DNA of 7,560 bases from Lachnospiraceae bacterium (lineage in GTDB: Bacteria > Bacillota > Clostridia > Lachnospirales > Lachnospiraceae), in NCBI GenBank assembly GCA_900751995.1, contig CAADTP010000010.1, positions 1-7,560 on the forward strand, in the 5' to 3' direction. This document shows, in pieces, positions 1-5,232 of the stretch. Within the stretch, counting starts at the first letter, position 1; the number at the start of each line of letters is the position of its first letter. The notes beneath the pieces were generated by a model that did no database searches, had not been told where the DNA came from, and was given only the letters and a program-made list of their open reading frames with translations. A program made the position numbers and the translations under genes.

Positions 1-99
1 ATTGAAGTAGACAAGGATGGTAACGTAGATATTTACTTACGAATCTTCGGTGATTTAGGCTTAGATGAAACCGTTCTAATTAGTGACAACCAAACATAA
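1..99 (+). CDS. C-terminal fragment, probable large serine recombinase
   Basis: The window opens inside a reading frame that runs for 33 codons to a TAA at 97-99. The peptide contains IEVDKDGNVDIYLR followed by a short acidic tail ending in SDNQT. A beta-strand-like 'I-E-V-x-x-D-G-x-V-D-I' segment close to the stop is typical of the C-terminal end of large serine site-specific recombinases in clostridial integrative elements and prophages. This is recalled family knowledge, not a database match. No catalytic domain lies in the window, so the family call is tentative. Codon choice is A/T-rich (TTA, CTA, CGA) compared with the str genes downstream, which fits an acquired element. The stop is followed directly by an unrelated frame that appears truncated, as expected when a recombinase gene sits at the edge of its element. 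It could instead be another DNA-binding or hypothetical protein. Confidence 0.45.
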   Translation: MEVDKDGNVDIYLRIFGDLGLDETVLISDNQT

Positions 100-112
100 G
101 GATTGCGTAGAA
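92..112. other. candidate attachment-site junction (element/host)
   Basis: The probable recombinase frame stops at 97-99. In frame 2, stop codons occur up to about 77-79, after which the frame stays open into the host-like stump ending at 241. The switch from element to host DNA should therefore lie between about 80 and 112. Only one end is visible, so no core repeat can be defined. The position is an inference from the two abutting gene fragments. Confidence 0.25.
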
Positions 113-241
113 CGCCTGAAAATGATCAATCCGGCTCTGGCCATAGAAGTTCGTAAGGTACTGGATGTAAACAAGCAGGAGCGACATATCCGGGGAGGTA
201 TCGCTACCCGGGAAAAATATCTCCATGCTCATATCCGATGA
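101..241 (+). pseudogene. 3' stump of an interrupted gene (C-terminal about 46 codons)
   Basis: Frame 2 is open from just after the recombinase stop to a TGA at 239-241. It encodes about 46 residues including KMINPALAIEV, RKVLDVNKQER and HIRGGIATREKYL. The composition is that of a real protein C-terminus: charged, helical, with a conserved-looking glycine pair. There is no start codon preceded by a ribosome binding site. The first ATG (122-124) lies inside the coherent peptide, and the frame upstream is closed by stops within the recombinase fragment. I do not recognise the family with certainty. The R-x-x-x-G-G-x-A pattern loosely resembles the C-terminal end of argininosuccinate lyase-type enzymes, which is only a weak suggestion. 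I interpret it as the 3' end of a host gene cut off when the element integrated. It could also be an old remnant carried by the element. Confidence 0.5.
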
Positions 242-301
242 ACAGGCGGTACGGGTTAAATGTTGATCATAAAATATCAGTGTTTATCCGGCTTGCTCTG
301 G

Positions 302-330
302 TTGACATACCTGATAAGATGTGCGAAGAT
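302..330 (+). promoter_or_regulatory. candidate promoter for the ACT-domain gene
   Basis: A perfect -35 TTGACA (302-307) is followed after 17 bp by a weak -10 GAAGAT (325-330). A TG one base before the -10 (322-323) gives an extended -10 arrangement that could compensate. The start site would fall near 337, giving a leader of about 48 nt. Confidence 0.45.
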
Positions 331-336
331 TTATCA
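312..336. promoter_or_regulatory. inverted repeat overlapping the promoter, possible operator
   Basis: TGATAA at 312-317 and TTATCA at 331-336 are exact inverted copies separated by 13 bp. They flank and partly overlap the proposed -10 at 325-330. The symmetry and position suit a dimeric repressor site, but six-base A/T-rich arms can arise by chance. Confidence 0.3.
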
Positions 337-384
337 TACGATAGAACAGCAAAATAAAGCACATAGGAAAGAGAGGATTTTATC

Positions 385-789
385 ATGCTGAAACAGTTAT
401 CCATCTATGCAGAAAATAAAAAGGGTGTTATGCAGAACATTACCGGTATCCTGAAGAACGAGGATATCAACATTCTGGGCTCTGTGACTAATGACAGCGC
501 AGAGTACGGAATCGTACGAATGGTAGTTTCGGAGCCGGATAAGGCAATGGAGGCTCTGATCGCTGCAGGATATCTCTGCCACGTGATCGAGGTGATCGGA
601 GTGGAGGTTGAGGATAAGACCGGAAATCTGAATGATCTGCTTCTTACACTGAAGGACAGTAATGTGAGCGTGGATTATCTGTACCTCTCCTTTAACCGTG
701 ATTCCGGCAAGCCGATCATGGTATTCCATACCGAGGATATCATGGAAGTGAGATCCTGCCTGAAATCCAGAGGCTATACCGTTTTATAA
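385..789 (+). CDS. tandem ACT-domain protein, probable amino-acid sensor
   Basis: This 134-residue protein consists almost entirely of two ACT domains, at about residues 2-66 and 70-132, and has no catalytic domain or membrane segment. Each domain opens with the expected strand, then a turn that in ACT domains lies at the ligand site: ENKKG at 10-14 and EDKTG at 76-80. Stand-alone double-ACT proteins of this size are known in Firmicutes and archaea and are thought to bind amino acids and modulate a partner enzyme; they are often encoded beside an acyl-CoA ligase such as a phenylacetate-CoA ligase. No such partner is visible here. The only upstream neighbours are the gene stump at 101-241 and the possible mobile-element end, so any former partner may have been separated. 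The start is supported by GAGAGG at 371-376, eight bases before the ATG. The ligand and target are unknown; it acts in the cytosol. The domain call is firm, the role is inferred. Confidence 0.85.
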   Translation: MLKQLSIYAENKKGVMQNITGILKNEDINILGSVTNDSAEYGIVRMVVSEPDKAMEALIAAGYLCHVIEVIGVEVEDKTGNLNDLLLTLKDSNVSVDYLYLSFNRDSGKPIMVFHTEDIMEVRSCLKSRGYTVL

Positions 790-827
790 AAACAGGATTT
801 TACCGTGTGGTAGAGGCTTTTATCCGT

Positions 828-856
828 TTGATAAATATTAAAATATTCTATATTAT
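828..856 (+). promoter_or_regulatory. sigma-A-type promoter upstream of a non-coding stretch
   Basis: TTGATA (828-833; five of six consensus bases) is followed after exactly 17 bp by TATTAT (851-856; five of six). The start site would be near 863. It lies 39 bp after the ACT-domain stop and points into a region with no convincing protein gene but with several hairpins and an intrinsic terminator. Confidence 0.55.
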
Positions 857-862
857 AAACAC

Positions 863-1112
863 GAAATATCGATTTTACAAATGTATATGGCCATGCTATC
901 ATATATTCATAATAGTTCTTAACCTGTAAACAGCCACCTCAGGATATGTGAATATCCGTATCATACAGGCCGGGAACTAAAAACTCATCACATAAAGTTA
1001 ATAATTACACCCATGAAGAGATCTGTGGATCAGCGTACACAGATTCCTTCAGAAAGAAGCTGTTACGTCGGCGGAGTTTTCTGTGTCTCCAATGATGTGA
1101 CAGCTTTTTTCT
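863..1112 (+). ncRNA. candidate structured small RNA or leader RNA, about 250 nt
   Basis: The interval from the predicted start of the 828-856 promoter to the terminator at 1051-1112 contains a series of hairpins read by eye. (i) TATATG/CATATA, 884-889 with 900-905. (ii) A nested element: TAGTTC/GAACTA (913-918 with 974-979), a 4x4 internal loop, CCTGTA/TACAGG (923-928 with 964-969), an asymmetric 13/6-nt internal loop, then GGATAT/ATATCC (942-947 with 952-957) closed by a GTGA tetraloop of the GNRA type. (iii) A 13-position stem, 1015-1027 with 1038-1050, having one mismatch and one G-U pair. (iv) The terminator hairpin starting at the very next base. The 579-bp region between the ACT and YfhO genes otherwise holds no supported gene. 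I could not match it to 6S, SRP, T-box or any riboswitch I know. It may be a stand-alone small RNA or an attenuating leader of the YfhO gene. The separate promoter at 1167-1175 favours the former. Confidence 0.45.
1051..1112 (+). terminator. strong rho-independent terminator
   Basis: The arms 1057-1069 and 1094-1106 pair over 13 positions with two G-U wobbles. An inner GGAG/CTCC stem (1073-1076 with 1087-1090) closes a 10-nt loop. The T-run 1105-1110, continuing as CTTTTG, follows the GC-rich part of the stem. An A-rich flank (1051-1058) can pair with the T-run and lengthen the hairpin. It would end transcripts from the 828-856 promoter and any readthrough from the ACT-domain gene. The opposite strand lacks a matching T-run, so it is probably one-directional. 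Confidence 0.75.
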
Positions 1113-1166
1113 TTTGCTCTGAAAAATTCGCAGTAATTTCACAAAAACATGATACAGTAGGAAACA

Positions 1167-1175
1167 TGCTATAAT
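1167..1175 (+). promoter_or_regulatory. extended -10 promoter for the YfhO-family gene
   Basis: TGC directly precedes a perfect TATAAT (1170-1175), forming a consensus extended -10. No good -35 lies 16-18 bp upstream, which extended -10 promoters tolerate. It sits just beyond the terminator at 1051-1112 and would give a purine-rich leader of about 187 nt (1182-1368). In that leader I see only a weak TCCAG/CTGGA repeat (1321-1325 with 1337-1341) and the ribosome binding site. Confidence 0.5.
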
Positions 1176-1368
1176 CTGTTTTGCAAAAATGTTCAAGTTT
1201 ATGAGCAGGCGATAAAGTAAAACGCAGATATTTGATTTACAGAATACAGAGGATCAGAAAAAAAGACGGAAAAGAAATAACAGTATTTCAGAAAATAACA
1301 GCCGATAGATAATTCAGCTGTCCAGAACAGAACGGACTGGAATTACTGCAGACAGACGAGGAAATGAA

Positions 1369-3891
1369 ATGAGACCAATAAGAATACAGAAAGCGGAAAA
1401 AAACAAAAAACAGGGAAACAGAGGGTGGATCTATCTCCTGGCGTTTCTGTTTCCGGTGCTGATCTTTACGCTGGGCTTTGCATTGAAGGGTGTTTATCCT
1501 TTTGGAGAAAATTCGGCGCTGGTGGTAGATGGAGTCCATCAGTATACAGCCTTTTACAGGGAACTTTCAGAGCAGCTTGGAAAGGGAACGGGCTGGACCT
1601 GGTCCGCACATGCCATGGGATATAATTTTTACGGATTGTTTTGCTATTATCTCTGCAGTCCGTTCAGCTTCCTAATACTGCTGTTTATGAAATTCATGTA
1701 TGTAAACGAGGCTGTCACTGCGGTGATCCTGATCAAGGCAGGGCTTTGCAGCGTATCCATGGCATGGTATTCCGGGAAAAAATATCCGGGCAGAGGAAGT
1801 ATGGCAGTTTCTCTTGGCTGTATGTACGCACTGTCTGATTTTCTTATAGGCTATTACAGCAATGTGATGTGGCTGGACTGTATCATGCTTCTTCCGGTGC
1901 TTGCATATCTTATTGAACAGCTGGTGCATACCGGAAAATGGCGAGGGTATTGTCTGGTGCTGGGGTACTGTATTTTAACCAGCTATTATATGGGATTTAT
2001 GTTATGCACATTTGCTGCTTTTTATTATCTGGCAGAGCTGGCTGCGGCAGAATCCGGTCGACGGCCGGAGAAAATCCGTTTTTCATTATTGAAATTTGCC
2101 GGGGCGTCTGTTGCCGGAGCCGGACTTGCAGGAATCACACTGATCCCCGGAATTGCTGCGGTATCCAGAACTGCAGCGGCGGAAGAGGCAGGCACCGGAC
2201 TTTCGGGAGTGTACGGAGATATCTGGAAACAGCTGGGCGCATTATTCGAGGATTCCCTGTCCTTTGTAAAATCCGGCGACCAGGGAGATGTGAACCTTTA
2301 CTGTGGCTGTGCAGTGCTGCTTTTTGCCGGAATTTATTTTCTGAATAAAGAAATCCGCACAGCAGAAAAAATCGTAACAGGTATATTGATCGTTTTGTAT
2401 TTTGCGGGGATCCATATCACAGCGCTGAATCTGCTTTTTCACGGATTGCATAAACCTGTGGGAATCCCCAATCGTTTTGTGTTCATCCTGATATTTCTGC
2501 TGTTGAAAATGTCCTGTGATGCATGGGGAAATGTGGAAAATGAAAGCACAGGAAGAATTTTTGCCGGACTGATCGCTGCAGAGGGCTTCTGTATCGTTGT
2601 GGGGATCAAAAGCGGAAATATCTGGGGACTTCTGCTTACAGCAGGGGTTCTTGCAGTATTCTTACTGGTTATGTGGACGGAACGGTGTATCTGTGGAAAA
2701 CTGTCCGGTCATGCCTTTTGCTGTGTGGAGATCCGAAAGCTGGGATGTCTGGTGCTGGCAGTGCTGATCCTTGCAGAGACAGGAATTCACGGAATCGTCA
2801 GTATTACAGATAATGGAACCGCAAACCGTGATATTTATGTGGAAAGTGAGCAGGAGGTTTGTGGATTACTGGAATCTGCCGGTGTGGATCAGGTGGATTA
2901 CCGTGCCGCCATCGTAAATCCTCTTGTGAGAAATGAAGAGATGCTGTATCAGCTGAACGGGATATCTATGTATTCCTCTACTAATACAGAAGTAATGTGG
3001 GATTTTGTAAAAAACATGGGCTTTGAAAATCTGGAAAATCGTTTTCAGTATGCGGGATCCACGGAAGTGACGGATATGCTTCTGGGAATACGATATCTGT
3101 TTTGTAGGAATACAAGAAAGCTTCATACTGTTTATAAAAAAATCGGAGAAAGCCAGTCCTTTGATCTCTATGAGAATCCGAGAGCACTGAAAGCAGGATA
3201 TATGGTCAGTGATTCCGTACTGGACTATGCAATGGAAGGAACAGATCCACTTGAGGTTCAGAACCGGTTGCTCAGCGGTATTGCGGGAAAAAGACTGTAC
3301 AAAATGCAGACGGTGTCTTCAGAAGCAGTATGGGCCGGGACTGTGGATTTTGATATTTCGCTGAAAAAAGGGGAGCATGGGTATCTCTATATTCCGGGGA
3401 CAGAGCCGGAAACTGTAACGATCAACGGCCAGGAGCAGAAATCCGATTACTGGAATAATAATTTCCTGGATCTTGGCACTTATGATACGGATACGGTTGT
3501 GCATGTAACTGCGGAAACCGGAATGCAGGAAGCGGTTCTGGGAACTTACCGGGAATCGGACCTGGATGAGATCTATGAAATGCTTTCTTCCCGGCAGATG
3601 GATCTGAAGAATGGAAAGGGTACCATAGCTGCAGCAAAGGATGGAATGCTCCTTCTCAGCATATTTTATGATCCTGATATGCAGATTTATGTAGATGGGA
3701 AAAAGGTCGATGGGAAAAGCATCCAGGGGCTTACCGGTGTAAAGCTTTCGGCCGGGACACATACGGTTACTATGAAATATCGGACTCCGGGGCTGCAGGC
3801 GGGAGCAGTTCTTTCTATATTAATAGCAGGAATACTGGGAATACTCTGGTATATCAGCAGAAGAAAAATGGGTATTTCCGGCAGGTTGTGA
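1369..3891 (+). CDS. YfhO-family polytopic membrane protein
   Basis: This 840-residue protein has the layout of the YfhO family (GT-C-like membrane glycosyltransferases). A basic N-terminus leads to a first membrane helix at about 20-39. An extracytoplasmic loop carries VDGVHQY (residues 53-59), whose Asp54 is in the position of the acidic catalytic residue of GT-C enzymes. About 12 further helices run to about 478. They include the family-like NVMWLD (165-170), SYYMGF (205-210) and NRFVFI (368-373) segments. An extracytoplasmic domain follows at about 480-805, with TDMLLGIRYLF (568-578), YDPDMQIYVDGKKV and GVKLSAGTHTVTMKY. The protein ends with one helix (809-829) and an RRK tail. In Bacillus subtilis YfhO works with a polyprenyl-phosphate glycosyltransferase to glycosylate lipoteichoic acid; the substrate here is unknown and no partner gene is nearby. 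GAGG at 1358-1361 lies seven bases before the ATG. A rival ATG at 1364 stops after two codons. Length is normal for the family. Confidence 0.85.
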   Translation: MRPIRIQKAEKNKKQGNRGWIYLLAFLFPVLIFTLGFALKGVYPFGENSALVVDGVHQYTAFYRELSEQLGKGTGWTWSAHAMGYNFYGLFCYYLCSPFSFLILLFMKFMYVNEAVTAVILIKAGLCSVSMAWYSGKKYPGRGSMAVSLGCMYALSDFLIGYYSNVMWLDCIMLLPVLAYLIEQLVHTGKWRGYCLVLGYCILTSYYMGFMLCTFAAFYYLAELAAAESGRRPEKIRFSLLKFAGASVAGAGLAGITLIPGIAAVSRTAAAEEAGTGLSGVYGDIWKQLGALFEDSLSFVKSGDQGDVNLYCGCAVLLFAGIYFLNKEIRTAEKIVTGILIVLYFAGIHITALNLLFHGLHKPVGIPNRFVFILIFLLLKMSCDAWGNVENESTGRIFAGLIAAEGFCIVVGIKSGNIWGLLLTAGVLAVFLLVMWTERCICGKLSGHAFCCVEIRKLGCLVLAVLILAETGIHGIVSITDNGTANRDIYVESEQEVCGLLESAGVDQVDYRAAIVNPLVRNEEMLYQLNGISMYSSTNTEVMWDFVKNMGFENLENRFQYAGSTEVTDMLLGIRYLFCRNTRKLHTVYKKIGESQSFDLYENPRALKAGYMVSDSVLDYAMEGTDPLEVQNRLLSGIAGKRLYKMQTVSSEAVWAGTVDFDISLKKGEHGYLYIPGTEPETVTINGQEQKSDYWNNNFLDLGTYDTDTVVHVTAETGMQEAVLGTYRESDLDEIYEMLSSRQMDLKNGKGTIAAAKDGMLLLSIFYDPDMQIYVDGKKVDGKSIQGLTGVKLSAGTHTVTMKYRTPGLQAGAVLSILIAGILGILWYISRRKMGISGRL

Positions 3892-3953
3892 CATCTATGG
3901 AGAAAACCGTGCAAAACCCCTGTAAAATCAGCAAAAATTCTTTATAAAACACC

Positions 3954-3983
3954 TTGACAAGCCCTGTATTTACGGTCTATAAT
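3954..3983 (+). promoter_or_regulatory. main promoter of the str cluster (rpsL)
   Basis: A perfect TTGACA (3954-3959) and a perfect TATAAT (3978-3983) are separated by 18 bp. An A/T-rich stretch just upstream (about 3921-3950) could act as an UP element, as expected for a ribosomal protein promoter. The start site would be near 3990, giving a leader of about 105 nt. Confidence 0.85.
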
Positions 3984-3989
3984 GAGCAA

Positions 3990-4068
3990 GCGTGCGAATG
4001 AAACGTTATATTTTCGCATGCCGTAATTTGTAAATAGCAACCGCAAGGCCCCATGGGAAAGCCCATGG
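3990..4068 (+). promoter_or_regulatory. rpsL leader with two hairpins, possible feedback site
   Basis: The predicted transcript begins almost exactly at the first hairpin: GCGTGCGAA (3990-3998) pairs with TTCGCATGC (4013-4021) over nine positions with one G-U. The second, CCATGGG/CCCATGG (4051-4057 with 4062-4068), is a perfect seven-base stem with an AAAG loop, ending 12 nt before the ribosome binding site. Neither has a following T-run, so these are not terminators. A 5'-stabilising or r-protein-binding role is an inference. Confidence 0.5.
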
Positions 4069-4094
4069 AGAAATAAATCGGGAGGTGAAATGGA

Positions 4095-4514
4095 ATGCCA
4101 ACATTCAACCAGTTAGTAAGAAAGGGCCGTCAGACAGCTGTTAAAAAATCCACAGCACCGGCTCTGCAGAAAACATACAACTCTTTAAGAAAGAAAGCAG
4201 TTGATCAGGCTGCTCCACAGAAACGTGGTGTTTGTACTGCTGTTAAAACAGCTACTCCTAAAAAGCCTAACTCAGCTCTTAGAAAGATCGCCAGAGTTCG
4301 TCTTTCCAACGGTATCGAGGTAACAAGTTATATTCCAGGAGAGGGTCACAACCTTCAGGAGCATAGCGTTGTTCTTATCCGTGGAGGAAGAGTTAAGGAC
4401 TTACCTGGTACAAGATACCACATCATCAGAGGTACTCTTGATACCGCAGGTGTCGCTAACAGAAAACAGGCTCGTTCCAAATACGGAGCTAAGAGACCTA
4501 AAGTTAAAAAATAA
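4095..4514 (+). CDS. rpsL: 30S ribosomal protein S12
   Basis: S12 sits at the decoding centre of the small subunit and helps monitor codon-anticodon pairing. The 139-residue protein carries the hallmark TPKKPNSALRK (54-64), EGHNLQEHSVVLIRGGRVKDLPG (83-105) and RYHIIRG. It is longer than the 124-residue E. coli protein because of the extra segment near residues 27-45 (LRKKAVDQAAPQKRG), which is normal for Gram-positive S12. Lysines 56-57 and 101, corresponding to positions where substitutions give streptomycin resistance in other bacteria, are unchanged, so no resistance allele is visible. Asp102 matches the aspartate that is methylthiolated in E. coli. The start is set by GGAGGTG (4081-4087), seven bases before the ATG. 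It is the first gene of the str cluster and follows a strong promoter and a hairpin-rich leader. Codon use is strongly biased, as in highly expressed genes. Confidence 0.98.
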   Translation: MPTFNQLVRKGRQTAVKKSTAPALQKTYNSLRKKAVDQAAPQKRGVCTAVKTATPKKPNSALRKIARVRLSNGIEVTSYIPGEGHNLQEHSVVLIRGGRVKDLPGTRYHIIRGTLDTAGVANRKQARSKYGAKRPKVKK

Positions 4515-4743
4515 TTTTTGTAGATCAGAAATCTACGCCGCTTCCTGATTGCAGATAATCAGGAGGATTACAAAGATATTATTCATCTAATGTATTACAG
4601 CGGAAGACTATAAGGATTTGTACGGTATTCCATATACCCTGTCGGTTGCGGGTTAAATATAGGACCTTACCAGTGCGAACATGCAATAGTTTTACTGCGT
4701 GAGTACCGATGATATAATCAATATGATTAAGGAGGGAAGTAAC
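4515..4743 (+). promoter_or_regulatory. rpsL-rpsG spacer with hairpins, possible S7 control region
   Basis: This 229-nt gap is long for two co-transcribed r-protein genes. Directly after the rpsL stop, GTAGAT/ATCTAC (4520-4525 with 4531-4536) forms a six-base stem. A 10-position stem follows: 4541-4550 with 4557-4566, one G-U, loop GCAGAT. GGTAT/ATACC (4624-4628 with 4634-4638) is weaker. TAATCA/TGATTA (4715-4720 with 4724-4729) abuts the rpsG ribosome binding site. In E. coli, S7 represses the operon by binding the rpsL-rpsG intercistronic RNA. Whether this spacer does the same is untested. None of the hairpins has a T-run. Confidence 0.45.
4691..4718 (+). promoter_or_regulatory. internal promoter candidate before rpsG
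   Basis: TTTACT (4691-4696; four of six) is followed after 16 bp by a perfect TATAAT (4713-4718). The TGA directly before it makes an extended -10. The start site would be near 4725, leaving a leader of about 19 nt that still includes the full ribosome binding site. It could let rpsG-fusA be transcribed independently of rpsL. Confidence 0.45.
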
Positions 4744-5214
4744 GTGCCACGTAAAGGACATACTCAGAAAAGAGACGTTCTGGCTGACCCGATGTACAAT
4801 AACAAAGTGGTTACCAAGCTTATCAATAACATCATGTTAGACGGTAAGAAAGGTGTTGCTCAGAAAATTGTATACGGTGCATTCACCAGAGTAGAGGAAA
4901 AAGCTGGTAAACCAGCAATTGAAGTATTTGAAGAGGCTATGAACAACATCATGCCAGTTCTCGAGGTAAAAGCAAGACGTATCGGTGGTGCTACTTATCA
5001 GGTTCCGATCGAGGTAAGAGCAGACAGACGTCAGGCACTTGCTCTTCGTTGGCTTACAATGTTCTCACGTAAGAGAGGCGAGAAGACAATGGAAGAAAGA
5101 CTGGCTAATGAGCTTCTGGACGCAATGAACAACACAGGTGCATCCGTTAAGAGAAAAGAAGACATGCACAAGATGGCTGAGGCAAATAAAGCATTTGCTC
5201 ACTATCGCTTCTAA
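4744..5214 (+). CDS. rpsG: 30S ribosomal protein S7
   Basis: S7 nucleates assembly of the 16S rRNA 3' major (head) domain and lies near the E site. The 156-residue product begins MPRKGHTQKRDVLADPMY and contains the 16S-contacting hairpin region ARRIGGATYQVP (77-88), then VRADRRQALALRW (91-103). It ends in AHYRF. The length equals the usual bacterial S7. I place the start at the GTG at 4744. The sequence there begins with the conserved PRKG motif, and AAGGAGGG (4729-4736) lies seven bases upstream. An in-frame GTG at 4699 would add 15 residues, but it has no ribosome binding site and no homologous N-terminus. The gene follows rpsL after a long hairpin-containing spacer and is 18 bp from fusA. 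S7 is the known translational repressor of this operon in E. coli; the equivalent here is an inference. Confidence 0.97.
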   Translation: MPRKGHTQKRDVLADPMYNNKVVTKLINNIMLDGKKGVAQKIVYGAFTRVEEKAGKPAIEVFEEAMNNIMPVLEVKARRIGGATYQVPIEVRADRRQALALRWLTMFSRKRGEKTMEERLANELLDAMNNTGASVKRKEDMHKMAEANKAFAHYRF

Positions 5215-5217
5215 TTC

Positions 5218-5224
5218 GAGGAGG
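5218..5224 (+). promoter_or_regulatory. ribosome binding site fixing the TTG start of fusA
   Basis: GAGGAGG at 5218-5224 lies eight bases before the TTG at 5233. No ATG or GTG is available in frame at a suitable distance, so this strong site decides for the rare TTG start. Confidence 0.85.
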
Positions 5225-5232
5225 AAAATTCA

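Noticed and set aside
801..810. TACC/GGTA hairpin just after the ACT-domain stop as its terminator
   Set aside because: It has only four base pairs and no proper T-run; the terminator at 1051-1112 is far better.
913..979. Assignment of the nested hairpin to a known riboswitch or T-box
   Set aside because: I compared it from memory with T-box, preQ1, THF, ZTP, fluoride, cyclic di-GMP, cobalamin and guanidine motifs and found no matching conserved core, so it is left unnamed.
1013..1174. A 53-codon + strand open frame starting ATG at 1013
   Set aside because: It has no ribosome binding site, runs straight through both arms of the terminator, and ends inside the -10 of the YfhO promoter. The peptide has no recognisable character.
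1005..1196. A 63-codon - strand open frame
   Set aside because: It is the antisense of the hairpin and terminator region, with a basic low-complexity product and no ribosome binding site.
4520..4566. The two hairpins after rpsL as a transcription terminator
   Set aside because: Neither is followed by a T-run; 4567 onward reads ATTACAAAG.
4699..4743. An in-frame N-terminal extension of S7 from the GTG at 4699
   Set aside because: No ribosome binding site precedes it. The conserved PRKGH start and a strong AAGGAGGG support 4744, which gives the usual 156 residues.
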